Positions 27,100-38,689 of a DNA stretch of 64,000 nt are shown one piece after another. The DNA is from Diphasiastrum complanatum. Lineage: Eukaryota; Streptophyta; Lycopodiopsida; Lycopodiales; Lycopodiaceae. The stretch spans positions 6,097,676 to 6,161,675 of the forward strand of contig CM055097.1 of NCBI GenBank assembly GCA_029204225.1, in the 5' to 3' direction. Numbering within the stretch: the first letter of the stretch is position 1; each line of letters begins with the position of its first letter. The position numbers and the translations under genes are program-made. Under the pieces are notes generated by a model, which was not told the origin of the DNA, did no database searches, and was given only the letters and a program-made list of their open reading frames with translations.

Positions 27100-29119
27100 T
27101 TGACATAGAATCCATCCATTTTCTTGATTGTTGGAGCACTTGAGCCTTCTTCAAGCATATGCATATGATGTTCATCAAAGATGACATCCCTTGAAACAAC
27201 AAATTTGTTCAAGGATGGGAGATAGACTTTGTAGCCCTTGCTTGAGCTTGCATATCCAAGCATGATCCCTCTTGTGGAAGATGGATCCTCCTTGGTTCTT
27301 GTTTCCAATGGCACATGCACATAACATATACACCCAAAAACTTTCAAGTGATTAAGATTGGGTTTCTTTCCATACAACATCTCATATGGAGTTTTGCCTT
27401 CAATTGCTTTGCAAGACACCCTATTCATCAAGTAGTTTGCACATACAAGAGACTCACCCCAAAAGGATTTGGGCAAACAAGCATCTAATCTTAAAGCCTT
27501 AGAACATTCACATAATGTTCTATTCCTTCTTTCAGCAACTCCATTTTGTTGAGGAGTGTAAGGACAAGAAGTCTCTTTCTTGATCCCTTCCTCCTCACAA
27601 AAGGCCTTGAACTCATTGGAGATGAATTCTCCACCATTGTCACTTCTAAGAATCTTGATGCTATGATTATGATGCTTTTCCACAAACAACTTGAACTTTA
27701 CAAAAGTATCAAATACTTGAGACTTGAAGGAAAGTAAGAACACCCAACAATATCTTGAGTAGTCATCAATGAAGGTTAAAAACATGGATGAACCTCCATT
27801 AGATTTGGTGATAGCAATGTGCACATCCGAGTGTATGAGTTCAAGAGGATGAGATGACTTTGTGATGGAGTTAGGAAACACCTTCTTATGTGCCTTGGAT
27901 AAGGCACAAGCTTCACAAACCTTGTCTTCCTTCCCAATAGACCTTGGTAGGCCTAAAGCATACTCCTCCTTGATCATAGCCTCCATGGAACCCGAGTTGA
28001 CATGTCCAAGTCTTTTGTGCCATAAAGTAAAGGTAGATATCTTGCTCTTCTCGGCCAACATGACAACATTAGTATCCACAAATGCATCCAGCTTATAAAG
28101 TTTGCCAAGTCTAGTGCCCTTAGCCACTATCTTACCCTTCTTCTTGATGAAACATTCATTTGAAGCAAAGTCAACATTGAAACCATTGTCTACCATTTGG
28201 CCAACACTTAGTAGATTCTTTGTTATTGTAGGAATGTACAAAACACCTTCTATGTTGATCTTTTTGGAAGATCCTAAGCAAAGGGGAATGCTACCAACTC
28301 CTTCAATCTTACAAGCTTCATTATTTGCTGTATAGATAGACTTTATAGGTCCATCATAAGATAAGAGAGAAGAGAAAAACTCCCTTTTACTAGTCATGTG
28401 TGAACTAGCACCCGAGTCAATCCACCAAGGATCTTCTCCTTTGAAGCTTGTTGAAGAAAATATGGACATCATGAGAGAGTCCTCATGTGAACTCTCCTCC
28501 TCCTCCTCTTTGCTCATGTTGGCTTGGCTTTGATCTTGCTTCCTCTTGAAGCATTCCGAGGCATAATGCCCCATCTTGCTACAATAGTAGCACTTCACCT
28601 TTGATTTGTCCTTCTTGACTTTGGTGGTTGATGGAGATGCCTTTGGGGGTCCTTCTTGATCCTCAAGCTTTGTAGACTTCTTGAGTGTTGATCCTTTGCC
28701 TTTGGACTTGCCTTTTCCTTTGGTGAAGAGAGCTTGGTCATCTCCACCTTGGATGGAAAGCCTATCCATCCTCTCTTGCATTTGGCTCCTTCTTGATTCC
28801 TCGGCCATGAGCGTGCCTTGGAGTTCTTCAAGTATGGGTAGCTTACCCATAATTGCATATCCCTGAACCAAATTGTCAAATTCAAAGCTTAGTCCATTCA
28901 ATATGAGTTGAACAAGCTCTTCATCCTTGATAGGTTCACCTATAAAGGCTAGCTCTTTGTTCAATTCTTTTACTCTTAGGACAAAAGTATGTGCACTCTC
29001 TCCTTTCTTTTGATAGCTTCTATAGATTTGATTCTTCAAAGCTAACATTCTAGTTTGGTTCTTGGATTCATAGACCTTTTGCAAAGTCTCCCAAGCATCT
29101 TGAGCTGAAGTGCAATCTC
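27078..29119 (-). pseudogene. Ty1-copia gag C-terminus, protease and integrase (element B)
   Basis: About 680 open codons. Gag helices (VYESKNQTRMLALKNQ, VLRVKELNKELAF) lead to the zinc knuckle CYYCSKMGHYASEC. The aspartic protease has WWIDSGASSHMT. The integrase has its H-H-C-C zinc region (LWHKRLGHVN, VCEACALSKAHK) and the acidic catalytic positions in LIHSDVH, FIDDYSRYCWVFLL, RSDNGGEF and PQQNGVAERRNRTL. It then ends in the SSKGYKVYLPSLNKFVVSRD linker. Residue 1 of the continuous frame is a leucine; the true gag start is at 29281 in another frame. The frame ends at about 27078 at the RT deletion. Confidence 0.88.
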
Positions 29120-29281
29120 CTACCTCTCTTGAGGATGAATAGGTTCACCCTCCTTACCATTTACAATTTCCATCAGATCTTGCATGATCATGATAGATTC
29201 CATTCTAACTTTCCATATGGAATAGTTGGTTTTGTTGAGCCTTTCATTAGTATCCAAAAGATATGCATTTATAGATGCCAT
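29120..29281 (-). pseudogene. Ty1-copia gag N-terminus (element B), cut by deletion and frameshift
   Basis: The ATG at 29281 starts a 53-codon frame (LLDTNERLNKTNYSIWKVRM, then LMEIVNGKEGEPIHP) that ends at TAG 29120-29122. The next conserved gag segment, CTSAQDAWETLQKVYES, follows immediately in another frame, so about 30-40 codons between them have been lost. That makes gag non-functional in this copy. Confidence 0.85.
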
Positions 29282-30079
29282 CTAGTCTCCTAATCAAGGA
29301 CTTGACACAAATGAAGGTTACTTCTATTGATTTGATTGAAGGTCTACCTTATCCCACTTCTTAGGGACCTGAAAAGATCAGTAATAGACTTCCTATAAAG
29401 ATCTAAGAATGATCTCTAACAAAATCAAATCATAGAATACTAGAAACAATGCACTTGCTTGATTGAAGTAGACAATACTAGTAGAATTGCCCCTCTTTCT
29501 ATAAAGAACATTAAAGCTTCCAAATGATCTGATCAAGAGTGAATTTCAGCAACCTAATATACTTCCAAAATCACTTGTAAAAGATCTAAATGGAACTTAA
29601 TGAGGATGCAACACAATCTACTATCCAATCACAAGCAAAAAATGATCAAAATTGATGAAAAATTGATCTAATCTGGTGCATAAGTCAAGCAATGGTTGGA
29701 CTGAACCTAAATCACTTTAGGAGGTGTCTACTACACCTTAGAACAGCCTTGAAGAGTCCCCAAAACTCTGATCTTCCCTCTCCTTGAATGCTAGAAAGCC
29801 TCCTCTATGAAATCACCTCCAAAACTCGCTTAGAAATCAATGCTTGGAGCAACCAAAACTTGCTATCTTGGTAATGTGAATTGAATTCAACTTTGCCTCT
29901 GGTTTTAGACACCTAAACACCTGCAAATGAAGTCACACAACACCAATCTCCAATGTATTTGACTCACTTTGAGTTCTAGAATCAATACTAGATGCTAAGA
30001 TCCAATCTACACAAGATTTAGATCAAAAATTGTGATCAAATTGAATGAAAACCAAGGATTTAGCTCATTTCAGCCTTTA
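29282..30079 (-). other. Untranslated leader of element B
   Basis: About 800 bp between the primer site and the gag ATG without a coding frame. Confidence 0.6.
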
Positions 30080-30092
30080 GGCTCTGATACCA
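30080..30092 (-). other. Primer-binding site of element B
   Basis: On the minus strand TGGTATCAGAGCC directly follows the LTR end; initiator tRNA-Met type. Confidence 0.9.
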
Positions 30093-30774
30093 TGTAAAAA
30101 TTACAGCAAATAAGGATCCTAAAACACTTGAAATGATGAGGGAAACAATAGATTATGATTTCATAAGATTAGCACAAGTTGAATCATCAAAATCCATCAA
30201 AAATCTATGCTTGAACCTCACTAAATGGCCCAAATCCTTGAAGAAGGCTTCACACATGTGAAAGTACGGCCTCCCACAGTCTGAGTACTGTACACCAGAC
30301 CTACATTCAATCCTATAATCATTAGTAATCACAAGTACTCAAACAATTATGAACATAGAGAGCAATTGCACCATTATGAGAGAAAAAACATGAAATTGCT
30401 TGATTGATTTTGGTGAGATATCATCACCTATATATACATGATCCATCATGGTTTTGGGCAGGTATGAGTAGCCCTAAACCTATCCCTAATGCTAATTTTT
30501 GTGGATCTTTCATCCCTACCAAGTTAGGGTTGGAATCTTGGAGATCCCTCAACAATGCAAAAATTACCAAAAATAGCTCCTATTTTTTCTCCCTTGTATC
30601 TAAGCATAATTTGGACTCATTCCAAAGGTTCTAACACTTAGGTCTACTTGAGAACATCCTTATGAATGGAATCCTATGCTATTTGGCATGTGTGACAAGC
30701 CACATCATGACCATCTAACTATTTACAAGTCATATGACCAAAACTAGTCAAGCTAGAATTGTGAATTTTTAACA
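30093..30774 (-). repeat. 5' LTR of element B
   Basis: 682 bp, the same length as the other LTR of B and differing at about ten positions, including several C/T changes at CACGTG-like sites. Confidence 0.92.
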
Positions 30775-31164
30775 GTTTGGAAACTCTAAAAAAGGATGTA
30801 ACTCGTGGAGAGACACATCTTCTCTCTTCTCTCTCTCATTTCATCATTATACATGGTTCTCTTTGGGTTCTACTACTCATTGGTGCACTATCTTGGTGTT
30901 ATCTTGCAATTCTATGTGTAGAATGATCATTTATTACTATTTTTGGTTCCACACGTGTGAAATACAGTAGGGTACTGTAATTGTACGGACAACAAACATA
31001 TTCTATGTTTTGGTTCATGTTTGATCAATGTCTCTTAGAGTTTGCATCTCATTTTGTATGTAGATGCTGATTTTTCTACATTGGCAGGATTGTTGGTTTG
31101 CTCCTTATTGTAACCAAAGATTTGGGACATGGATTGGATTTTGAATGATCTGAAATCCTTCATA
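30775..31164 (+). repeat. 3' LTR of element A, second part
   Basis: It resumes at GTTTGGAAACTC and matches 20345-20730 of the 5' LTR with about 18 differences, ending CCTTCATA. The element A target duplication ATGCA follows at 31165. Confidence 0.9.
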
Positions 31165-33531
31165 ATGCACATATTCAAGAATGTCGGGAGAACGATTTGG
31201 GAGAACTTGACTAGGTCGAAAGATTAAAAAGACGTACGAGATGACTTAAAAGAAGTGGAAAAGATGTCTGGCTTATGGCCACAAACGGTGGGGACTTCAA
31301 TTGTCCTACCAAAGGCCCCATGGATCTTCTCGAGGAGAGAAGAAATGATTGTAAAGAAGGCAATAGCCTCATTTCGAACTCCGACAGGACACATGTGATG
31401 CCTAAAGGGTGCCTTCACAAGGGACAACAAGCTAAGTGGACTAAAGTCTCATGACTGGCATAAATTTTTATAGGTGGGCATGGCATGTTTTTTGATGTTG
31501 GTTCCACCTCACCATTGTGGATTACATTTTATTACATGTCTTGTAATTTCACGATGATCTCATTGCACACATATCTATCTCAATGACCTAATTGTTTTTG
31601 TGCATGCAGTTTGTGCTTCCCTTGGTGTTGAGAGGGTTCTTGACAGAGGAGGTAAGGAGTGCAATCTACAAAATCATTGGTTTGGTGAGGTACGGTGAAT
31701 GTGACTCACATCATTTTTCTTGGGGTGATTCAAGATGATGATCTTACTAACATGTATGCCATTGTTGTTTCTCTTTCTTATGAAGATACATTTCATCCAA
31801 GGAGATACCGTTGGCATCCATTGAGATGGCAAGACAAAGCTCCATCGAGGCAGCGTGTTTGATCGAGAAGCACTTTCCCACATCCATTCTCACCATTCAA
31901 ATGCATCTCATTGTGCATTTGGTAGATGAGGTGGCCATTGCCAGTACATCATATACTTGCATCAATTGTCTATTCTTAGTCCATTCTAGACTATTGCTAT
32001 TGTGGTAATTCCCATGTTCTCTCACTAACAATGATCCATTTTTTTTAATTCATGCACTGTCCATAGTCGTTGAATGTTTTTCTTGGAACGATTCATGAAA
32101 ACATTGAAAGGCTTCGTATGACAAAGAGCAAGGCATGAGGGTGTCATGACGGAAGGATGGCTAGTGGAAGAGTCCATGGTTTACATCACAGAGTTCCTTG
32201 CTCATAGCGATCCTTCTATTCCTTGTCTTTGGGATAAGAAGGATGATGAGCGTGTTGTTGGGGAGGTTCCTCAAGAAAAATGAGCGATCATGAGAATGAG
32301 TGAGTTCTTCAGGGAGAAGGTGAATAAGTTTTGCATTCTTAATAGGGAGGAAATGCAAAAGTGGATTCACTATATACGAAGAGGCCAAGGCTCGTAGACA
32401 AACCGCTCGAGCCACTTTCATGAGAGGGCATAGAAGACAACCATATCCACCCAACCTCGCCCTTCTACCCAAGGACATGACGCTGGATTGACTGCGTGAT
32501 GCCCTTAGAGAAGCCTCGGCAAATAGTCAGGAAGTAACAGAGAGAGAGGAATATGCAAGGGGGCGATTTACATGTAAGATATGATGATCACCATTCACAT
32601 GTTAATTAAAACATTTGTACGTGCAATTTTGTACATGTTTGTTGTATCCCTAATACATTTAGTTCTATTTCGTTCAATACAAAAAATACAATGCACTGTG
32701 TGGATGCATGGACAACACTTTCATACAAAGCGCATTGACAAATAGAAATACGTACAATTGTGGAGTCATGGCAAATTTTACCCAAGAGAGTCGAGCAAGC
32801 TTGACGGACACCAATTTACTCTCTTCTCAACTTGAATATTGTGGGACAATCAATGACATCCTCGAAGTTGGATTTAGACAATTCGGCTTTTTCATATTTG
32901 ATGTCAAATGGTTCAAAGTCATTTGCAATGGTCCCAATGCAACTGTCAAAAAAGATGAGAGTGGTTATTTTGCAATTGACTCTACCAAGCTTTGGATAGA
33001 TCAAAGCGATACATTTGTTTTTCCTTAACAATGTGAACAGGTACATTTCTTCTATGTCTTCAAGATGTCTATGCTCTTTTGTTGTCAATCAATCGATTTT
33101 CAGTGTACCACAAAAAATGTATATTGTGTATAGTAATACCCAAGCAACTGCAACATAGCTATAGATACTAACTACGAGTCAATGTTTATGGTAACATCAA
33201 TGAATTACAGGTGGTCTTTCACCTCGATCTACTAGATGCACCTCATAAACAAGATCGTGATGACGGATTCGATGACACATATCATGTGCAAGCTTCATAA
33301 GCTAATGATGATGTTGAGCATGATGCATCATCATCGGATGGATTGACGACACATGACACACCTTCTCGATCTCACTCATTGTCACCATCGTCATTAGCTT
33401 TTGAAGATCAGCTTATTAATAATGAAGCTATAGGAGATACTTGGGTAGAATTAGAGATAGACTCATTTGGTTTGGTGGATTTGTCACATGATGATGCGAC
33501 AAATGATAACGATGAACCACCAAATGAATAA
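31165..33531 (+). pseudogene. tnp2: En/Spm (CACTA) tnp2 transposase, 3' part, with DUF4216-like C-terminus
   Basis: It continues the frame broken at 20077. Conserved tnp2 segments in order are: MHIFKNVGRTIWENLTRSKD; DDLKEVEKMSGLWPQTVG; PKAPWIFSRREE; KGAFTRDNKLSGLKSHDWHK. After a probable intron it continues with FVLPLVLRGFLTEEVRSAI, then IVHLVDEVAIAS and VMTEGWLVEESMVYITEFLA. A DUF4216-like domain follows at 32780-33090: EYCGTINDILEVGF, FFIFDVKWFKVIC and KDESGYFAIDST, then an aspartate/serine-rich tail to the stop at 33531. Several in-frame stops and shifts (about 31380, 32130, 32280) show decay. Introns appear at about 31440-31610 and 31690-31790. Confidence 0.8.
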
Positions 33532-34141
33532 GTGAGACAGTACGATGTATTTCAACTCATTGTAATTTTGTTCATATTGCTCACAGATGCGATTACACTT
33601 TGTTAATTGACTAGTTGACATCAAACACTGAAGTCGACGCATGTGAGTACACAATTTGTGGTCATCAATTTTTTGTGATACATAAATTTTTTTATTCACT
33701 TGTGGATATGGCAACCAATGTTGATAGAAAAAAGAATTCAATGTGTGGATAGGTAACAAATTCCAAAAGTGAGATCCATTTACATTCTGTTTTATATCGT
33801 GGTTTATACCGAGAGGCTTTTTTCTCATCAGTATCGGTATTACCCTCAGTTAGCAGAGTGTCCTGGAATGTCTCTTACCATCTTGACCCTCTTTATGGCC
33901 CTCTCTATAAATGTCTCAAAAACAAGTTCAAATTTGGTAGGCTTATACCAAGGTCAGCCTCGGTATACCCCTCAATTTAGCTTCAGTATTCTGATGCATG
34001 TTCAGAGGCCCTTACTAGATTTATAATTCTCTCTATAAATGTTTGAAAAACAAGTTCAAATTTGGTAGGGTTATAGCGAGGCCAAACAGCGGACCCGAGG
34101 CTCGAGCATTCCGCTCCCCCCGTGACTCATTTTAAAAACTA
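33532..34141. other. 3' flank of tnp2 with subterminal-like repeats
   Basis: A 60-bp segment (CTCTCTATAAATGTCTCAAA at 33901) recurs at 34030 with a few changes, 129 bp apart. Words such as CGGTATTACCC, CTCGGTATACCCC and ATACCGAGAGG occur in both orientations. Such repeats are typical of CACTA subterminal regions, which fits the position after tnp2. Confidence 0.5.
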
Positions 34142-34200
34142 TTGTAGTGATAATTGTAGATTATGCCCCTCTTGTAGTGATAATTGTAGATTATGCCCTT
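34142..34200. repeat. Tandem 30-bp duplication with TTGTAGTG, possible CACTA terminus
   Basis: TTGTAGTGATAATTGTAGAT and the following TATGCCCCTC are repeated twice head to tail. CACTA elements end in TTGTAGTG, so the right end of the tnp2 element may be at about 34149 or 34179. No left CACTACAA terminus was found in place, so this is provisional. Confidence 0.4.
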
Positions 34201-35205
34201 TTGTATTGGATTTGAAAATACTTGCCATACACATGCTTGCATGAGAGCGTATTCTGAATCCAAAAAATGGAATCGGGATGCGATTCTGCAATCTAGAAAC
34301 CATCGTGGAGAAAGAGACACAAAACTTTGCATATCATTGTTCGTATTCTACTTATCACAAACCATAACAAAGAGATAATTGTGAGTACATTCAATATGCA
34401 GTAGGTCGTTGTGTACCAGCGATGGACCACCATTTACGTTGAAAAGTCAGTTTATTATGCATTACATAGTGCTAGCATCGTTGTCCTTCCAACGATGGAG
34501 GTGCAACATTTGATTAAGGTAATAGCTTGGTAATGAATGTAAACATTTTATCTTTTAGGAAACAGTATAATCACTGTTTCAGCAAAGCCATTAGTGATCC
34601 ATAAAGTAGTAGTATATGGGTATATACTAATTTTTGTCCCTGAATAGATGCGGTATGAACGTGCTGCCAACGCACTTTCAAATGTGCACAAAACTCACTC
34701 AACAAAGTTATCTGTTATACAAAAAAAAAATAGCTATGTATGTAAGCAATGAAATCATTGTTCTAAGAGCAGTAAGTCGCGATTTACAGCCTATACTCTT
34801 TTGCCAAAAGAGTACATAAACATTGCGCATGCACATCATAGCGGAATGTGCATTATTGGTCGTCCACATACACTCTCAAAAAAAATTAAAAAATGTAAAA
34901 AAAAACTTTTGCTCAAAATGTGAAAATTGAAAAAAAAAATTCCCAAAAATATAGAATCTAAAAAAAGAAAAAAAAAATCCCAAAGATATAGAGTCTAAAA
35001 AAAGAAAAAGCAAAAAATTCTTGGAATTTGAAAAAAAAAAAAAAAACCTTGCGTCACTTGCGTCTCATCTACTTACGTCACTTTGTTGGGTGAATGGACA
35101 CTGGACCATGGACCACACCGAAAGGATCTCTAACCAATACGACTCGAGGAATGTAATTACTCCGGTTTTGAGTTTATGGGAGTGCCCAGTGGCATGGCGT
35201 GTGCT

Positions 35206-35210
<5 letters not shown>
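34201..35210. other. Intergenic, A-rich, nothing assigned
   Basis: No recognisable gene. 34870-35050 is strongly A-rich, with the short direct repeats ATAGAATCTAAAAAAAG and ATAGAGTCTAAAAAAAG. Confidence 0.5.

Positions 35211-35278
<68 letters not shown>
35211..35278. repeat. (CT)34 microsatellite
   Basis: A perfect dinucleotide run of 68 bp. Confidence 0.97.
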
Positions 35279-35281
<3 letters not shown>

Positions 35282-36266
35282 TGTGGAGTCTGGACTCAGA
35301 TGATCAAACTAATTTTCAAACAATTGTCTCAGAAGTACCTGTCAATTGGCCTGCTTTGATCTGCGGACGCCAACATTGAAGGGCGCAGGAATTTTGCTGA
35401 AATCATTGGAACCCATTTGACCGATCAATGCAGTGAGCATGGCAAATCATGACGTGAGGGGGAGAGTGCATGTTGTCATATAATCCACATTTCACAATCA
35501 ACTAGCGAGCTGCAATAAAGAATAAGCAAAAACATGAGCATTGCTGCATAAGTGTAGGCACTGGGCATCTGTCTCTTGTCTCTCCTCTGTGAATTATTAT
35601 GCAGTGCGATTGGTGTGCAATAATTGTGGGCGCATTTGATGAAGAGCTGTAATCCACAATGTCGAGGTTCGAACGCTCTTTGCCTTTTTGTGGAATTGCG
35701 TTGCAGAGAAACGAGGAAAATGTAATCCGCTAGGTAGACATATTGCGCCTGTCCTTGTCGTTGTCGTCGGTCGTCGCTGTCGTTGGCATCTTTGCCGTTG
35801 TCGTTGTCGTTTCAGTGGCAAGCAGCTCCTTCCGTCCTCGGTTGTCGTAGTTATAAATTTAATGCAACCTCCCAATCCCAAGGTCATAGGGATAGAGTAG
35901 ACATGTTTTTGAGGAGGCCATCCTTGGCCCACGATTGCAGCCTCCCAATCCCAAGGCCATCCGTATACACATGTTTGTGTCGAGGACGTCCCATGAGTTC
36001 AGCCTTGGAGGGCTAGGCCGAGGGGGGATTACTCGAGGACGTAGAGGCTAACAAGGTGGAATAATCAAGGGCCAAGGCATTCCCCCATGTAATATCGAGT
36101 GGCTCCCTTATAATAACTGAGTAGCTTTTGGAGCCTTGGCATTTGGCCTTTTACATCTATTTATTAGGTCCTAGCTCGACACCTTGCCAAAACACCATTT
36201 TATTGCCTTATTTCCCTTGGGAGAAGCATGAGTCATGTTTCAAGAGGTGCTTTGCACACATAAGGA

Positions 36267-36269
<3 letters not shown>
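35279..36269. other. Intergenic, including a TCG/TTG-rich trinucleotide patch
   Basis: 35755-35815 is a degenerate TTGTCG trinucleotide run that opens arginine- and serine-rich frames. The phrase CCTCCCAATCCCAAGG is duplicated at about 35868 and 35940. No domain-bearing frame was found. Confidence 0.5.

Positions 36270-36301
<32 letters not shown>
36270..36301. repeat. (CT)16 microsatellite
   Basis: A perfect dinucleotide run of about 32 bp. Confidence 0.95.
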
Positions 36302-36305
<4 letters not shown>

Positions 36306-36960
36306 GCAAAAAGAAAATCTTTTTTTTTTTGAAGACTGGATAGATGCACCATCTTGTGGCACTCCACATTTTTCAAGAGATCGTTTTGCTATCATTAGGT
36401 CTCTACCCTTGTGTGTGTGTGTGAATACATTACGGCAAACAAATTTCAATGTTGCACAATTTACCATTGTTGTCTATTTGTTATCTTAATTGCATGTTTA
36501 TCCACCTCTTCAAGAGGTTAGCCAAGGATAATGCTAATCTCAATTAACTTCCAAACCTTATATTCTTGTCATAATTCAATCATTAAGAATATAATGTTAT
36601 GATTATATCAATAATATCATCTATTTATATGTCGAATAAGGATGGCTTACATATCTAAAATCCATTCCAATGAGTTGTTTTACAAATGTGATCAATCTCA
36701 TAGGAAGGGAGAAGCAACCCTAACTAGCATCCTTGCTGCCCATACACAAATGGGAAGTACTTGGTTGGATGTTTTTATAAGAATCTCGACAAGCTATGGA
36801 GAGTTTGCAAGAAGACGCAATTGACCGTGGTTGTCATTTAGCATAGAATAAGGGCAAATGACAAGCTATCGTCCAGTCTCACATAATAAGCAAGAAACTA
36901 GAAACTATGCACAAATGCATGATACATACAATTAAAAAAAATTCATAAAAAAAGAAAACA
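36302..36960. other. Intergenic sequence downstream of the H3-like gene
   Basis: No supported gene. The 60-codon plus frame at 36642 has no recognisable domain. The 3' untranslated region of the minus-strand H3-like gene presumably lies in the right part. Confidence 0.4.
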
Positions 36961-38204
36961 TTAAAACCTTGAAAAATAATACAAGAATATCAATAAATCC
37001 CAAGTCCACTTCCTTAGCCTTCTAGCTAGGTGGAGATCCTTCGGGAGTATTGTGGCTCTCTTCCCGTGCACTGCACACAAAAATGAGTCCTCAAAGAGCT
37101 GCGTTAGGTACATTTCCGCAGACTCTTGTATTGCGGACACCGCATCTGCCGTAACTCTGTTCCCCAAGGAAAATTCATCGACTATTTCTTTTACAAGCCT
37201 CACAAAAGGGGCCCTAGGGATCAAAAATTTTACGAACTTCTGATAGCTCCGTATAACTTGGAGCCACTTTGCGATCCTGCGCCTCCTACGCGGTCGAGGA
37301 GGTGGTGGCTGCATCCTGTGGAGCTCCTTTCCAGCCCATGGTGCTGCACGAGGGGCCGGCCTATCCCTGCGATGTACGGTCCTACTTGGGCCAGCTGCGG
37401 CAGAACTTGGAGGCGGTGGAGGTGGTGGTGGTGGTGGTGGTGGTGGTGGAGGTGGAGGTGGTGGGGGCAGAGGCGGTGGAGGTGGAGGCGGTGGAGGCGA
37501 TGTTGGCGGTGTGGGTAGTGGTGATGGCTCCTGAGCTGCAGGGTTCCGTCGCTTTGATGTAGACCCAGCCTTGCGAGGATTCTTTCTTTTTCGCTCATGT
37601 GATCCTCTCTCTGACCATCTATGGGTCGCCTTCTGCTTCATCCTTGTTGTGTTCGACATCGGGATGCCCTCATCAGAACCACCCACCAGCAACGACATCA
37701 TCGGATCCATCACCGGGCCGTGACTTGGAGGTGACACGGTGGGTGTGGCGTCCCCCGATATGCCTAAATTTGATGTGTCCATGTCCATTGCTGGTGGAAA
37801 TGGGTCGAAGAAAGAATCATTCAGAACCGGCAACTCACTCGATGCCGCAAGCTCCTCATCTAGGAACTTCATTGTTTCCTCCTGCTCAGTTGCCGTCGGG
37901 GAAGGGCTTTTTTCTCGTGTTGGCTCCGCTGCTGCTGCTGCTGGTCCTCCTGCTGCTGCTGGTCTTCTTGCTGCTGCTGCCCAGTCTGGTCCTCCTGTGC
38001 AGCTGCTGTATGGGCCATGTCCTCCTCAGCTTTACGCTGAGTGGCCGGATCTTCCTGAGACACTATAGGGCTGCGACTCCTACTCCTGCTTCTGCTCTCC
38101 CGTCTCTCTCTCTTATCGAGGGTGGCTAGTGCATCCCTATGGAGCAATGCAGTCACTCTGGGATCTCTAGCCGTTTGTTTCATCCGTGCCATTTCCTCCG
38201 ACAT
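36961..38204 (-). CDS. Histone H3-like protein with very long N-terminal extension (gene H)
   Basis: The C-terminal part (37012-37275) is a clear H3 histone fold. It has YQKFVKFLIPRAPFVRLVKE for the αN and α1 helices, an eight-residue loop, AVSAIQESAEMYLTQLFEDS for α2, then FLCAVHGKRATILPKDLHLA and RRLR. The YQK, PF.RLV.EI, LFED, LCA.H.KR and PKD..LARR positions of H3 are kept. Loop 1 has canonical H3 length, unlike most plant CENH3. The protein starts at ATG 38204 (MSEEMARMKQTARDPRV), which recalls the H3 tail ARTKQTAR. An Arg/Ser run, a Gln-rich tract, an acidic segment, a second TRMKQKATHR tail-like motif and about 30 prolines follow. Two frames join inside a CAG repeat (about 37870-37990): either a one-base slip or a small intron. 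A hydrophobic 16-residue tail follows the fold. Partner and function are unknown. Confidence 0.75.
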
Positions 38205-38316
38205 TAGTTAGCCTTTGAAAACGTATCAGAGAACACGAGAGATGAAAAACAGAGAATTTAAAAAAACTGACACTCTGACACTCAAGGGATGAAGTGGAGA
38301 AATGAGGACCCAAGCA

Positions 38317-38328
38317 CCCTTATATAGT
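38317..38328 (-). promoter_or_regulatory. TATA box of the H3-like gene
   Basis: On the minus strand CACTATATAAGGGTG lies about 115 bp upstream of ATG 38204. A near-identical box (CTCTATATAAGAGTG) lies upstream of gene C at 44151-44165. Confidence 0.6.
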
Positions 38329-38689
38329 GAAGGGTTCTATTTTTAGTAAGTGCCCTATAAAAGTTTTGGCCTCTTTTTCAAATATAGTATGTTCTTGTCT
38401 AGGCTCATGAGTAAAAATCCTTGGACATCCACAAATGTAGTAACAGGCATATAAAATGTGACAACGCAAAAGTAATGTCAAAACGTAACCAAATATATTA
38501 GAATAGAGTCAAAACACAACCAACTAATTGTGTTTTCTATTTTCCATTAGATTAAATCCTTTATTCCCATTGGACTCCTAATGTCCCTGTTTGTAAAAAT
38601 GAAACACATTCATGATCTTTTTCGGCTCGTCTCCGTATATGCAAAACCAGACACAAAGTTAATAATCCTATATTTATTCAACATTACTA
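38329..38689. other. Spacer between genes H and B
   Basis: No coding frame. It contains the upstream region of H and the 3' flank of B. Confidence 0.4.

Larger units (their letters stand above)
25180..30774 (-). mobile_element. Ty1-copia element B, nested in the 3' LTR of element A
   Basis: 5595 bp on the minus strand. It has 682-bp LTRs at 25180-25861 and 30093-30774, TG/CA ends and a 5-bp target duplication GTTTG on both sides (25175-25179, 30775-30779). The LTRs differ at about ten positions by eye (about 98.5% identity), so the insertion is recent and younger than A. Coding order is gag, protease, integrase, RT, RNase H as in copia, but gag and RT each carry an internal deletion with a frameshift, so this copy cannot make a full polyprotein. 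Confidence 0.93.
20078..31164 (+). mobile_element. Ty1-copia element A (host of nested element B)
   Basis: The element runs from 5' LTR 20078-20730 to a 3' LTR split into 24910-25179 and 30775-31164. Its own length without element B is about 5.5 kb. It has a 5-bp target duplication ATGCA, a tRNA-Met primer site, a purine tract and an open gag-protease frame. The usual integrase and RT are replaced by unusual frames. The LTRs differ at roughly 20-25 positions of about 655 by eye (about 96-97% identity), so it is older than B. Confidence 0.9.

Noticed and set aside
31224-31430. Minus-strand 68-codon ORF
   Set aside because: Antisense of the tnp2 coding sequence.
36961-37275. CENH3 assignment for the histone fold
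   Set aside because: Loop 1 has canonical H3 length and the end lacks the usual CENH3 C-terminus; kept only as H3-like.
37126-38129. Plus-strand frames opposite the H3-like gene (Trp-Arg-rich and Leu-rich)
   Set aside because: They are antisense shadows of the polyproline and glutamine tracts.
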